A DNA stretch of 64,000 nucleotides from Struthio camelus (Eukaryota; Chordata; Aves; Struthioniformes; Struthionidae), in contig NC_090981.1 of assembly GCF_040807025.1 (NCBI RefSeq), forward strand, positions 46,315,817-46,379,816, given 5' to 3'. The position numbers and the translations under genes were made by a program. Every line of letters starts with the position of its first letter. Position 1 is the first letter of the stretch. Shown piece by piece: positions 1-21,053 of the stretch. The notes under the pieces are model-generated. The model saw only the letters and a program-made list of their open reading frames with translations. It ran no database searches and was not told where the DNA came from.

Positions 1-444
1 TTTGCTTGTGTGCTTTAGAAAGCAGATAGTCATTTTAAAATGCTTTAATCTGGGGGAAGTTCATAAACATTTTAATAAAAATGTAGCCATAACTAGGTGT
101 GAATAGTCTTTTAACACAACTGATTTAATATTAATTAGGTCTGAAAAATTACCCTCTATTGCTTAATAAAAACATCAGAAATCTAATATAGGTTGCAGAA
201 GAAAAAAGAACAGTAGAAGTGAACTATAAGTGCATAGTTAAAGCAACACTCTGGCAGTGTTTCTATGTACTACAACAAAAACTGGAATGCAGTCAGGATG
301 TGATTTTAGGTCTACTTCCCTAACTGTTCTTGAACTAAGGGGAAGTTACATGTAACAATTGTCTTATGAAAGATGCACCCCAGTGCAAAATAAGGAAACT
401 TCATCTTGGAAATTTCCTGATAAGAAAATTAATGGTGACTATTG

Positions 445-1120
445 TCACAGGTTGGAAGGCATCAACTATAGCAGGTTACTAAGAACCATGCCCAGTCAAG
501 TTTTAGACATCTCCAAGGATGGACGTTCCACAACCTTTCCAGGCAACCAGTTCCAGTTTTCAACCACCCTCACAGTAAATTTGCTTTTTTATGTTTAAAT
601 GGTATTTCCTGTCTTTCAATTTGTGCCCATTGCCTCTTGTCCTGTCACTGAGAAGAGTCTGGCTCCGTCTTCCTCACAACCTCCCATTCAGATATTTTTA
701 AACATCAGTAAGATCCTCCCTGAGCCTTCTCTTCTCCAGGCTAAACAGTCCCAGCTCTTTCAGCCTCTCCTAAAATGATAGATGTTCCAAGCCTCTAATA
801 ATCTTAGTGGCCTTTTCCTGGACCCACTCCAGCACGTCCATGTCTATTGGGGAGCCCTGAATGGGACACAGCACTCCAGATGTGGCCTCACCACGGCTGA
901 GCAGGCAGGAAGGATCACCTTCCTTGATGTGCTGGTGACACTTCCTAATTCTAGGGTGGTTTTGGTCATCTTTGCTGCGAGGGCACATTGCTAGCTCACG
1001 TTCAACTTGGTGGCCACCAAGACCCCCAGGTCCTTTTCTGTCAAGCTGATTCCCAGTCAGTTGGTCCCCAGCCTCTACTGGTGCATGGGGTTATTCCTCC
1101 CCAGGTGCAGGACCTTGCAA
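445..1120 (-). mobile_element. CR1 LINE fragment, 3' part of ORF2
   Basis: Reversed and translated in pieces, this stretch gives typical CR1 reverse-transcriptase C-terminal text: KVLHLGRNNPMHQ, then GLEHLSF, then the [16 protein letters not shown] region with frame breaks. The segment nearest the left end matches the usual CR1 wording for W-N-x-L-P. It is a dead, 5'-truncated, diverged copy lying inside the RGS7BP intron in the same orientation as that gene. Boundaries are approximate. Confidence 0.85.
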
Positions 1121-9240
<8,120 letters not shown>

Positions 9241-10327
9241 CCCCTTGGTGATCAGGTAGCTATGGTCATTTAGAAATTTACTTCACTTTCATTACCCAGG
9301 GACAATTTTATCTCTTTATAATATTAAATTGAAGTTTTTTGTGTTTCAGTGTGTGGCCTTTTATGTTGGTAATACGGAAGGACTGAAGGCACCGAAGGAA
9401 CACCAAACAGTATACACAGAAACGCGATCTTGCCAAGCAGCCTGGATATACTGAAGCTGCCGCTCTGGAAGGCAGAGGACCTGTTCGCCGGCTGCACAGA
9501 GCATTGGTGTGATGCAGGCAGCCCAGCGTCTGCCTGAGGTCTCAACACTGCCCATCCTGTCTACTCTGAAACTGTTTTTAGGCATTTCGCACTCTGTTCC
9601 TGGGAAGGGAAGCTACCGCATGTGCGTTAGTGTTGATGGGTTTGCAGCACTTGCAAGCACTGTCATCGCTCTAAGCAAAACTAAACTGACCTTGCAATGC
9701 TACGCTTGAAAACATGCTACTAGATCTTCAGCACTCAGAGCAACAAGAACTTGCAGATTGCAAGTGCTATTTTAAGGACAACACATTTTCTTTTCATAGC
9801 AAACTTATTTCTATTACTGATAGGAAGCAAATGCTTAAACTTGATGCTGCACTTTGAGCTAGGACATCACATTACTTCCATACACAGACAAAATACTACC
9901 TAATGACAGAAAATAGTTAAATACTGGCAAAAAGCAAAATGAATGCATCTTCTTCTTGCATTATCTATACAGAACAAAAATATCTATTTTTAAAGGGAAA
10001 ATAGAATGTCCCTGCTATGCCACATTAACTCTATAGTATTTTAAACTTTGCTCCTATATCATTTCATTCATATGTTCTAGTCTTATTTCAGGTCTCTAAG
10101 AGCTACTGTAATACTAATAATGAAATAATAATAAATCTACCAAAGAGTGCAGTGTGTTTGCTTGTACATGACCTATCTTGGCTGAAAGTCCCTTGAAGTC
10201 AATGGTAAAACTGATCTACAATGTGTGCAGTCCTGTTTGTTTCTATTTTCCCTGTGTGCACATTTGGAAGCGTATCTGGTAATTCTTTCGGTAATTAGAA
10301 GACTCTGTGTTTTTGTAATTTTTCCAG
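9241..10327. other. Intergenic, nothing recognised
   Basis: The sequence drops from GC-rich to AT-rich. The short ORFs at 9,324-9,709 overlap on both strands and carry no motif. Confidence 0.5.
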
Positions 10328-10402
10328 TTGACCTCTGAAATCATCACGGAACGTTACGAATTTAACGACACCCTCAGGGCGCTGCTGGAGAAGCAGGAAT
10401 GA
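10328..10402 (+). CDS. Orphan exon-like segment, unknown gene
   Basis: A T-rich acceptor (TTTTTCCAG) is followed by 24 sense codons and TGA. The translation starts LTSEIITERYEFN and ends LRALLEKQE. Third positions are mostly C or G (for example ATC ATC ACG, AAC GAC ACC CTC, CTG CTG GAG AAG CAG), in contrast to the AT-rich surroundings, which suggests past selection on protein. The peptide is charged and would be helical. I do not recognise a family. It could be a terminal coding exon on the plus strand, but RGS7BP lies to the left on the other strand and no upstream partner exon was found. It may therefore be a relic of a lost gene. Confidence 0.35.
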   Translation: MTSEIITERYEFNDTLRALLEKQE

Positions 10403-11544
10403 CAGGGAACAAGTCAGGTGGAGATGAAGAAGAAACAGTCAGTTCTGTATGCGTCTCAGTTCTCGGTCTTTGGGAAAACAGTTGCAAGCTAAACTATCAG
10501 ATGCTGCCTCAGGGGGTGGCAGGAGCAATCAGACTCGATTTGAAAATATATAACCCCAGGATACAAAATGCTCTCCTGAGAAAACAGGTATTTGTGCTGC
10601 AGGATTTTTTTCCTGAAAAGAGAGATACAAATTGTTCTTTCCTTTTGTCTCAGCTGCCACAAATAGCCTTATTCTAACTTTGTCTCCTGATGTTTAATGG
10701 ATTACAACAAGCAGGGGCCTTTTTCTCCCTCCCGCAACATCCTCAAAAGAGCACGGATAAGTGACCTTGAAATATGTTCACAATGTATGTGGCAAGTCAA
10801 ATTCTTAGGCAATGCCACAGCTCCGTAATGAAATAGCAGTAAATATAAAGGCTTTGCCTATAATCTGAACTGTAATTCTACAAAAATGAACTAAGACAAA
10901 ACTTTTTACTGGGGAGCCTCTTTTGCACCATTTTGTTGTAATGTCTGTTTAATACACCTATTTCTCTGTTGGTTTCTGGTAATATTTCCCAAGGGTGAGT
11001 AAAATGCAATGTATTAGATAAGTTAGGAAAGAGACACTGATTAGCTGAGAAATTTGAGGAGAGCCCTTTGAAGGGAAAAAAGGTGAAGATAAAGGCGAAG
11101 AAAGAGAGAAGGCAAAACAGGCCATTTCTGTAGGAAGAGATACAGGGAGAAAAGAGAAAACCGAGAAACAGGTACCTTGAAGACAACACAAGAGTCATTC
11201 TGCATGATGTCCTTGGGGCAGAAAACAAAATACATTTTAAAGTTAGATTGAAAGGGAAAGCTTAAGAATAGCATCAGAAGCTTTTTTCGCATCTATTTAA
11301 AATGCATTTTAAGAAAGTGAACTGACTATCTTTCCAGGTACATACAGTGCATTTCAAACAGGGCTCAAACTTTGTTCCCTTGCAGTGCACGGTCAGATCA
11401 GTGCTTGGAGGTACAGTAGTCCATTTTTGCAGCACGCATGCCATGGAATAAAAACATTTAAGCTTCATACCTAATTTAATAATGCATTGAGGATCACAGC
11501 TTCAGTGGCCATATCTTTTTTATTAATCATTTCCTCCAGACTGA

Positions 11545-11691
11545 GAAGTTAGGGAAGGAGTGCCACAGGAGGCAGTATTCTGGCCCGGCTCCATCAAGCA
11601 GCGGTTCGTGGAGCGCGAGCTGAGCGTCAGCCTTTCTGGATTCAGCGACCCGTCCAGCCGCGGCAGCTACCTGCACCTCTTCTCCTCAGCG
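11545..11691 (+). CDS. Orphan exon-like segment, unknown gene
   Basis: An open stretch of about 49 codons reads EGVPQEAVFWPGS, then IKQRFVERELSVSLSGF, then SDPSSRGSYLHLFSSA. Codon use is strongly GC at third positions (GTG GAG CGC GAG CTG AGC GTC AGC), unlike the AT-rich flanks, so this looks like a real or recently real exon. There is an in-frame TGA at 11,542. A true acceptor could therefore be one of the AG dinucleotides just downstream, or the pyrimidine-rich CTCCAG at 11,534-11,539 with a frame break. A donor-like GTGCGT follows at 11,692. I cannot assign a family. It may pair with the segment at 10,328, 1.1 kb upstream on the same strand. Confidence 0.4.
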
Positions 11692-11769
11692 TGCGTTCAG
11701 TGCAATGCTTGCCAAGTCAAATTATTTTCTGGGAAAGATTGCACATTCGTATATTTTTAGTATCTATTA

Positions 11770-14700
11770 GCCTAATAACAAGATATAGAAAAATGTTCAG
11801 TCACTTGAGAAGTCAATACAGTGGTTCTGACCCCAAATACCCTAAATTACGTCTCTACGTTTCCTTTACTATGTGTATTTACATACATAAATGAAATACA
11901 TAACATGAATTTATATGAAAATATTTTTGGGAGCACTCAGGTAGCCAGACGGGTTCAAATTTCTCCAGATTTGGCCAACAAAATGTAGGATTTGATGACA
12001 CAAAAAATGAAAAAAATAAGCCATATACAACCAGATTTTTTTTACTTTCGGCTCTACAGGTATAAATTGTTTAAACATAATATCATTTATACAATAATGG
12101 CTAATGCCATCAGCACTTCTTATTAGGAGAAAAAACAAAATTCCTATTTTCAACAATAATCATTAGCATTACAAATCTTTAAGCTGTAGAAATTAAAAAT
12201 TATTTATGAAATTAGCATTCTGAAAAGAACAAGGCTAATATCAGTTTCTTTTTATGACAGTATCAGCATGGATAATTTATCTTTTGCTAACACGGTCAAG
12301 ATAACAGAGAATGAGTGCAAGAAATACATATAAATTTGCCTTAACTTTATTTTTTGTATGATAGAAAATTTGGCAATAAAACAAAGCCAAACAACGAATG
12401 GAAGATAAAAAGGATCACAAATAAATCCTCCTATAAACATGCGTAAAATGAGCCAGGAAAAACTAACTTCATAAAGCACAAAAAATCGAAATAATGGCAA
12501 AATACTTTTAAGAACTAACAATTAGAAGGTCAGCTTTATGAAATTATTTAAATTCCGTACTACTAATATTCCCCATTATAAATTTTATAAATTACTGGAC
12601 AGTAAAATATTATAAGAAATACACATAATAAATCCATACTTGATTTATAGTGAGGTGAAGATTAAACTCTGAAAGGAAAACATGGCTATGAATACAAGTA
12701 GGATAGAAACAGCTATGCAAATGAATACACCATGTATTTCTGAGGAGCTGTAAGACAGAGGAGTGACAGAACATAGCTCTAGCCAAATGAATGCTTATGA
12801 ATTTACTGTCTGTAGATGCACCAGTGCTTTACTACTTAGAGAATGCAATGTTTGGCACACAGTGTTTTGGCTGACTGCTTGATGGATGCTTAGGAGAAAT
12901 ATGGGGTTTTGTGTTTTTGTATTAAAGGTATAAATTGCAATCCTCTATGGATTCTGGAAACATATACTTAATTCAAAAAAACATGTCTCATCTTTTCAGA
13001 ATCATAGAAGTAATGGATAAATACCAAACCAAATAATCTTCCTCCCGCCTGCTCCACTGAGGAAAAATGCCTGGACTAAGAGACAGGTCTTCCGCCGTAT
13101 CTTCAGGAACATTTAAAAAGTCACATGTTTAATTTATAGAAGTGGAATAGATAACACAATACATAGTCATTAAAGAGTCCAGAGCTGTTCTGTGGACCCA
13201 TGTGGCTTTGAGAAACAAAGTCCTATAGAAAATGTCTAGTTTAGTCTGTATGAGAAACGATTTGCCACTATGTCAGTACTCTCTCCTAGGAGACATGCAG
13301 CAGGTGCTCAGCTACAGAACAGCAAACAACATAACCTAGATCAGGTAAAGGAATCTTGCTAGTTGATTACACAAGCATATGTGTACATTTTTTGTTGGAA
13401 AGATTATTTTCTTAACATTTCAGTGGTTCTGAACAAATATTTTCAGATTTCAAAAGTAAATCAAGGATACTAACATTTCACTGCTGTTTCTAACGTAAAT
13501 GCAGCACAAGAATTATGCCATTACAAGGAGCAAAGAAAGCTTCAAAGAAACTCTTAAAGAATTATTCAAACTCTCAGACTCTCTGAGAAACTCTTAAAGA
13601 GTATTCAAAGAAAACTCTCAGAGTTAGTGACCTAAAGAAAATCTGGAAACTAAATCACAGTGGACATAGAGGCTTAATCAATTTGTTATAAGAAGATGAA
13701 GATACATCTCAAAATCAATAAGCTCATTGGAGGCAGCAGTACTTTGAAACCTCTTTTGCCTGCCATGTGATTTTGTCATTTATGAAAATACCTTTACAGG
13801 CTTCTTTGTATCTCCGTTCTTCTGCCTGTAGTCAGTGATAACTAGCTACAGCTTTGAAAGAGACATAGTAGCCCTACAAAGCAAACTGTCTACAATTTCA
13901 GTTACTCTGTTGATTAATATTTCTGTTAAATGGTCGGAAAAGATATAGCATTGATTTTTAAAATTATCATTATTGCACTTAGAAATTAATGTTCTATTGA
14001 AATGAACAGAAATAGATCACATCCTCTTAAGAGCTATCAGCTGGGAACGTTACTCTGCAGATTCAATAAATTTTCACATTTAGAAGATTACTCTAATAAC
14101 CACATTTTCATATTTTCTTTAAATGAAAGCTTAAATCTCAGAAAATGATGTGGTTTCCATGTAAGTGTCATTACAGCACACCACAAACACTGGCTTAATC
14201 TGCTTTTGGTACGTGGCAAATGCAGCACAGCTCATTTTTACATGAAAATGTAATATGGGTTGGATCAAACGACCAGTGATTTCTTATTGAGGAAACTCGA
14301 GCTGTTATTCTGCCTTACAGGCTTTCTTAGCTTTGCTGCTGTGAGTAATTGCATTGAAATCATGCCATTCTCAATGGAAACATATACTGCAAGTGTCTAA
14401 GTCATACTTAGGAGGAGTTATCTATCTGCCTTCACATCGACTAAATTCGTATTTTTAATGGAAAGAATAGAATTTTCAAGTCTTCATTTTTGGTCAAATT
14501 GAAACAGTTGATGTAACTTTCACCAAAAATGCTGTGTATTTTTTGGAGTACTATTACTTGCTTATAAATACGTTCAAATTGCGAAATCTGACAAAGATTC
14601 TTTGTTACTATGTCTTGTCAGTTTTAATTCCCTTTGCCTGTTGTTACGGCCAAAATAATCATATCAATGGCTCATACGAAAAGGAAATACAAACAAAAAA

Positions 14701-15430
14701 GAAGAACATCCTCCAAGGCATCACAGGAGATTGTTTTACTTTGATTCCCATACAGGTTATTTGTGTTTGAATTTTCTTTGTTTGTCATCCAGCCTCTACA
14801 AAACAAAGACTTGGCGGTGGGAAGAAGAGAGAGAGCAAAAGCTGAAAAAAGAGGGAAAAGGATTGTGCTCATGGTGTAACGGCCGGGGCCCTTGTCGGTA
14901 CCCACCGAAGAGTTGTGCTGCTGATTTTCACAGCACTTTGCACTGGCCTTTCCCTGCTCTTACTAGCGTTAACTCTCCTTGTACTAAAGGAAAAACAAAC
15001 CTGAGTCAGAGCAGGGTTAGGCTAGGCAGTATTTTAAGGCAGACTGCTTTTGTAAATGCCACTCCAAAGCAGAATAAAACCTATCTGGAAGAGAAAGTGA
15101 TTCTCCCCCACCAAGTTCTTCCATTTATTTTTTCCACTGAGATAATGTAATACATAGCTATGTATTATTCCATCTAATTCTATTGCTTATGCTGATCGCT
15201 AAAGATTAGCTACAATGTTACTTTTCATACAACATAGAGGCAGTAATTAACTTAAAAGACAAGGTAACTTCTCATTTCACTATTCTTACATCTCTCACCT
15301 CTAACAAAAATGTTATTACTGAAAAATTAAGTCACACTACAGATACTACTGGAATACCATAATTACTTAAATTAGAAATCATTCTGAATTGAACTGTTGC
15401 GTGATTACTTTCCATGGTGTGAATGATTTT
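11770..15430. other. Intergenic AT-rich block
   Basis: No supported gene. Near 13,530-13,625 a degenerate tandem array of CTCTTAAAGA/CTCTCAGA-like units is visible. The open frames at 14,534-15,150 have no recognisable domain and overlap between strands. Confidence 0.5.
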
Positions 15431-15439
15431 CCTGGAGAA

Positions 15440-16470
15440 AATTAGCGTCACTTTGGTCTAGCCGTTGTTCGCCTGCTGAAGAGATGGGCGCGCGCTCCTT
15501 CCGCCACCTCTTTTCCAGGGATGCCTGGAGAAACCCTGCACGGTGCGGGTCTCCTCGGGGGCAACTTGCTGCAAGCACGTAGCGGGGAAAAAATAATACC
15601 ATAATAAATGGCTTAGAGCACCGCACACCCGGTGACACCTGCTCCTGACGCTCCTGTCATTGACTCCGCTGCGAGTCTGCATGCTAGGAGCTAAGTTCCC
15701 TGCATTAAGCAAGTATAGTAATGAGATTATAAAGAGTAAAATATATGCATCGCCGCAGTGGCTTCTCTCCGTTCTTTTCCCATATGTCATTTAATAAAGC
15801 TTGCACTGCTAATAACGGAATTAAACTAGCTGGTGTCGCCCAACGCGTGGCTCCGGCACACGCCGCTGGGGGCGGCCGGGCGCCCGCCCCGGCCCAACGG
15901 CCCAACGGCCCAACGGCCGCCGCCGTCCACGCAGCCAGCCCGGGGCGCTCGGCCGCCTCGGCGCCATCTTGCCCGCTCCCGCCTCCCGTGCGGCCGGGCT
16001 CGGGGCAGGGCCCGCCGCCCTCCGCTGGGGGTCGCCACACGGCGGCCCAGGCGCTGCCTCTGCCCTTCCCGTGACGCAGAGCCCCGCGGAGCAGCTGGCC
16101 GAGCTCCTGCGGCGGCTCCGTTGCTGGATCCCGGCCGGAAGGGGCCGGCAGGCGGCGGGGCAGTGCGCGGCCGAAGCGCCGCCGCCGCCTCCGCTTGAGG
16201 CGGGAAGGGGCAGCTGAGACATAGCTCGCTCCCTCATAGCGCTGGGAGTCAAGGACATGACAGTCAAAAAACGTTTCTTATACCGTCCCATCCCAACGTT
16301 AGAACAAGAAGGAGGGAGCGACCCTTCCAGTATTTCACATCTTGCTCGGGGGGCGGGAAGGGGGCGCAGCGCCGTTGCGGCTCCCCTGTTGGGGCACGGC
16401 CGTGCCTTGGCCGCGGGGCTGCCCGCCCGGCGCTGCGGCGGGCCCGCGGCCTGCTCCAGGCCACGGGGTG
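15440..16470. promoter_or_regulatory. Second CpG island, candidate promoter
   Basis: About 1 kb is GC- and CpG-rich between AT-rich flanks, densest at about 15,840-16,220 and 16,340-16,470. It contains a YY1-like GCGCCATCTTG at 15,961-15,971 and three tandem copies of an 8-bp unit, GCCCAACG, at 15,892-15,915. No conserved start exon can be read on either strand; the open frames are Arg/Pro/Ala composition artefacts. By position it could have driven the decayed metallophosphatase gene that begins downstream on the plus strand, or a non-coding transcript on either strand. That link is inference. Confidence 0.55.
15892..15915. repeat. Three tandem copies of GCCCAACG
   Basis: The 8-bp unit GCCCAACG occurs three times head to tail without mismatch inside the second CpG island. 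Confidence 0.85.
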
Positions 16471-16479
16471 TTCGGGATT

Positions 16480-19400
16480 TTTATAAGTCACTTTTGTTTC
16501 GCTTGTTTTGTCTCAGCTTCAGAAGAAATTGTTAGTTGTGGCTGAATTTGAGGGACCAGTGGTTGTTCAGCCTCTTGTTCACCAGTTTGCTTTCAGGAGC
16601 ATCCCCTTCACTAACTGTAGGGTTTTGGCTGGTTTCATTCTTTTTACCTTGTTTGCACTAGGGAGTTGGGTATTTAGGGATATTTAACGTGAGTAAGTTT
16701 TTATATGGTTTTGCCTGCTTGAGCTTTGCTTATTCGGTAGTACGTTGCCACAGGCGTTTATGTATTGGTTCATATATAAAACCTTACCAGTCGGATAAAT
16801 CAGTTTCAAATGGTACCTATTTCTGGCAGATTTTATGCTGCTTTGGAGAAGAGCTTTATATGCAGTTGTACATAACATGGAAGAACTTTGTGGAGGAGGA
16901 TGCAAACCATTCTTGTTAGTACCTGCTCTTCTTCAGTTTAGGTCTCTCCCCTTCCATCTACCAAGGCGAAATTTCTTTCTCCGAAAGACATGTGCACTGT
17001 GTTTTATGTTATGATTCTGTTTTTAAATGTAACCAGCTTAAAAGTAATTCTATGCGTTTCATCTAAAGTTGCTGGTATCATAGAAAAAAAAGGGAAGTAT
17101 CAGTCATAGTTTTTAAAACTGCTGCAGAGCCAAAGGGTTAGTTTTTATTGTGTGGTTTTTGTTTTTTTAGAAAGGCAGATTAATTTTCAGACTCTCCCAG
17201 CAAACAAAAACTGTAGTTCTCAATGAATGTTGAGCATTTCTGAGAATATGGCTGTCTGTGACATGACTAATGGGAGCAGGATAATAATAGGAACCCTTGT
17301 TTTTGCTCTCCTGACCCTTGAATATTACATTTATTTTTTATTTTTTATTTTTAATTAAAATTATCTAGAAAAGGATTGAGAATGACGATGCTTGTTGATG
17401 ACATTCCAAGGAGGTTCCCTGAAAGCAGGGAGGCTCTTAAAGAAACCTGCAACTGATTAAATTAGGGTATTAACATGTTAGAATATGAAAATCAACACAA
17501 AAAGCCATATGGTTATCCATATGAAAGCAAATGAAAAGAATTTCTTGTGATATTTTGGGACGGTAGAATGATGACTTTTTAGATGATATTGACAAGGATT
17601 TTCAGTTATATATTTTATTAATTGTGTGATTGTGCAAACTGTAGTAAGCTGATGATTGCTTTAATTTTCTCTCTTCTCACCTATGCGGAAAGTTTGATAA
17701 TCCTCGTTGTGCTGTGGTGGTGTTGGGTTGCTGCCATAGGCTTGTGGTTTTACGTTTTCAAAGTTGTTGGGTGGTTACTGTGAAGGTGGAGAGGTTCATA
17801 AATAAGAAAAGTGTTTATGATTGTGGTGGTAGCTGTATCTGGAACCAGAGAAGCATCAGGATGCAGGCTTTGGCTGGCAACTTTTGTCTCTTCTAATTCT
17901 TTTTCCTTTCTACTTCATAGGCAGTAGAGACAAGAAGAAAAACCCCTTCTAGTAATGCTGACTTGCGTTTTGTATGATAGTGAAGTGAAAGAAATAGCTT
18001 TCTAAGATTCAAAAAAGGATTAAACATGATTACGAATTCTGAAGAGGAAAGGTTTGGGGAGACATTCACCAAGACCAATATTTCTGACAATATATTTCAT
18101 AGATTTAAAAACAGCAAAGCAGCTTAAGTCTTAATGAATCTTAGATCAAGAAAAAGATAGAGTGCGTGGGAGGATCTGCAGAAATTCAGAGAGACTGGTA
18201 CGTCCTTGTCTTGAAACATGTTTTAAAATCCTGCATGAAGTTGTTGCGCTGCCAACAGCTAAGGATTGGAGAACGTATGACTACTCTCCTAAAAATATAG
18301 GACTGAAATATAGTTTGAAACCAACCACTTAATGTCTTTGCCTTCAATGTTGTTTCATGAATTTGCATTTTCTTTCTTGCCTTTTCTTGTTTCTCTTATT
18401 AGATGTTATTAATGTTTCTCTTATTCTCTTATTCTCTTATTATTCTCTTCTTTTTAGCTTTTTCTTTTGCTTCTTTGCATTAATTCCTTCATGATTTATG
18501 CACTATTTTTTTTTAATTGGTATATTTTCCTGTTCCATTTGTTCTTCTGTTTTGATGTTACCCATCTACTCTGTATGTTTTGTCCTTATTTTTTCCAATC
18601 TCATTTCTCACTCATTTCTCTATTGTCTACATTGCCATCTTTTCTTTTCTGTATGATCAAAGAAGAGTTTATTGATTTCTGTTCTGCTCTGTTCTTCTAA
18701 ATGACAAGTTGAAATGTAGTTTTGAAGTTAGTATGTTAGATGACCAAATATAAGCAAAATTCAAAACTTTTGTTGCATAGGATTAGTTAGGTATAACAAT
18801 GGAACAACTTCCTGAAGAACTCATGTTAAGACTGTAATGTGAGAAGAAGGTTTATTATATATAATTAAATAAAATTAGATCCAGCTTCATAAGCAAACAT
18901 AAACTGCATCCTGCATGGTAGACTTACGGAGCCAGGTCTCTAGTCCTGCCTTTGTTGTCCAAGAGTAACCACAGGGGACTGAGGAAATCATATTCCATAT
19001 ATATAGCATACGTTCCACAGATGTACTATGGATTAGTATATACCTCTATGCTATTTCTTACCCTTCTCATGGGGGTGTTATTGAACATAATAATAAATAA
19101 TTGAAATTATTTGAACAAACATCCCAAGGAATAATCAATGGGTGACTCTTAATATGGAATATTGAATGGGGTTCAGCAGAGTCCAGCTCTGTTCAGTGTT
19201 TTCTGTAATCACTCAGATGACGTTATTGGCAGTACGATTATTAAAGTAGCAGGTGATGTGAATCTGGAAGGGATTGCTGCTGGAATTTAGATAAATGAGA
19301 ATTCATTGTGGTCCTGGCAAACTTGAGAATATTATCTTTACAAATGTTATGAAGTTAAATAATGAAATGTATAAGGTGCTGCACTTTGGCAGAAGGCATC

Positions 19401-20880
19401 CACTGTATAAGTGGAAGATTGGGGTAGATAAAGTTCTGCAGAACAGGATCTGGTTTTTTTGTAGCTGTTGAGTTGAAGATGAAGCTGCCATGGGAAGAAA
19501 CCAACCCTATCGTACTAGGAGGTATAGTTAGTATTATAACTAGCAAGACACATGAAATAATCTTTCCACTTAATATTTGCTCGGTCTCAGCTTTACCAGC
19601 TGCAATACCCTGTCCAGTGTGATGCCTTGCACTTCAAGCAAGCTGTCAGCCACTTGGGTGGAAGGGGAGTCAGGAGAAAAAAATCATAAGGGGTCTAGAA
19701 AACATGAACTCCACAGAGATTGAAAGTACTGGAAGTAGAGGACTGAGGGAGACCAGGACTGCAGTTCTCAAGTACACAAAATGCTCCTGCAAAAGGAAAT
19801 TCTATAATTTCCTGGAATTATAGAAATAATAAAAAATAGAAATAATGTAATAAATTTCAGCAAGTCTTCAAATTAGTTCGAATTTTTTTTCTAATGGTAA
19901 GGATAGTGAAGGTCTGGTTTAGTTTTCTGCAGGAGACTGTAATTGAAGGTCTGAAAGAAAAGGTTTGACACCCTTCTGCCAGAAGTTACATGTGAGGTGT
20001 TAATCATCCCTTGGGAGGGAAACTGGATTATAAGACTTTTCAAGGTCCTTTTCAACCCTGTACTTCTTAGAATTACAAGAATTAGAAATATTCATGTCAG
20101 CTTCAGAAGAAATACTTGCTTGCAAATATTCCTACAGAAGCTAAAAACTGCTTTTGCAACCTTCCCCAGCCTGATGAAAGGGTCTGCCATTTCATGGAAG
20201 GTTATTTGTCCACTCTAGAGACAGATGTTTTCTTCCACTGCTTTTACCATTACTTCAGCATCTTTTCTGCTTTTCAGATTCAGTGCTGTTGAAAGCAACA
20301 TTTTGTAACATTCAATTACTGGAAATGCTATTCTCAGTAGAGCACCAGTAAAGTGATTTAAAGACAATAACATTAGTACTAATTAAATATTTCAGTAATT
20401 TGTACATATTTTAAAGATCAGGGTAATGAAGAAGTGTGGAAGAAGGGAAGAAAAGGGAAGAGGAGAGACATATATACTAACGTGTAGAAACAGGACAGAA
20501 ACAGCTGAACAGCAGCAGAGAATACTTGCGAATCATGAGAGTGAAATGGAAAGGGATAAGAGAGCAGGTATCTAGGAGTGAAGGTCAGAATGAGATAACG
20601 CAAAAGGTAGTGGGATACGGAAAAAGAGCAGGTCCACATTTTGCCTGTAGTTTTTTTTCTATTTTTTCCTTCCATTTCTTTTCAGAGCACACCTACTATT
20701 GACATTTAAAAAAGAATACAGTGTTCTGAGTGTTCCTTCATCTCTTCTGTCTGTAAATATTTTGGCTTATTTTGAGGAAATGCCAAGCTCTAAAACTTTG
20801 CTAATTCTACAGTGGGAAGGAGCTACAAGAATGGATGAAGAACAGCAAGAGTGTGTCATGTTGTGCTGATTTTTTTTTAG
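16480..20880. other. Putative intron or 5' flank of the decayed gene
   Basis: AT-rich sequence with no convincing exon. I looked for the expected first metallophosphatase motif (a histidine followed by F/T-N-D-V/I-Y) and did not find it. A CTTATTCT-type pyrimidine repeat lies near 18,390-18,450, and a diverged CR1-like piece lies at 19,140-19,480. Confidence 0.45.
19140..19480 (+). mobile_element. Diverged CR1-like LINE fragment
   Basis: Plus-strand translation in pieces gives VAGDVNLEGIAA, where CR1 has a FADDTKLxG-type stretch, and then VMKLNNEMYKVLHFGRRHP, where CR1 has NLMKFNKxKCKVLHLGRxNP. The reverse-transcriptase aspartates are degraded. It is an old, truncated copy with uncertain edges. 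Confidence 0.55.
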
Positions 20881-21053
20881 CTTGTAGATTTGCTACAGAT
20901 ACAAAAAAATTTAGTTCTCTGAATCCACTTACAGTTTTTAGTGGAGACTGCTTAAATGGGTCAGCTTTAAGTGCAGTAACTAAAGGAAAACATATGATTC
21001 CTATTTTAAATGCTTTGGAGCACATTGCCCAATCTTTGCCAAGTAAATATAAA
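20881..21053 (+). pseudogene. Pseudo-exon A: metallophosphatase N-terminal part
   Basis: A T-run acceptor ending in TAG precedes CRFATDTKKFSSLNP, then LTVFSGDCLNGSALSAVTKG and KHMIPILNAL. The SGD motif, where the Asp binds metal, is preserved. After NAL the frame shifts at about 21,018. In the +1 frame the text continues as G/A-H-C-P-I-F-A-K, where the family has V-H-C-A-I-F-G-N. It then meets TAA and TAA at the place of H-[DE]-F. The exon ends at AAA followed by GTAAGT, an intact donor. The GNH[DE] catalytic motif is therefore destroyed. Confidence 0.85.

Noticed and set aside
15821..16291. Open frames of 70-156 codons in the second CpG island
   Set aside because: Low-complexity Arg/Pro/Ala/Gly frames occur on both strands and in several phases, with no domain or conserved start. 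They are better explained by base composition.
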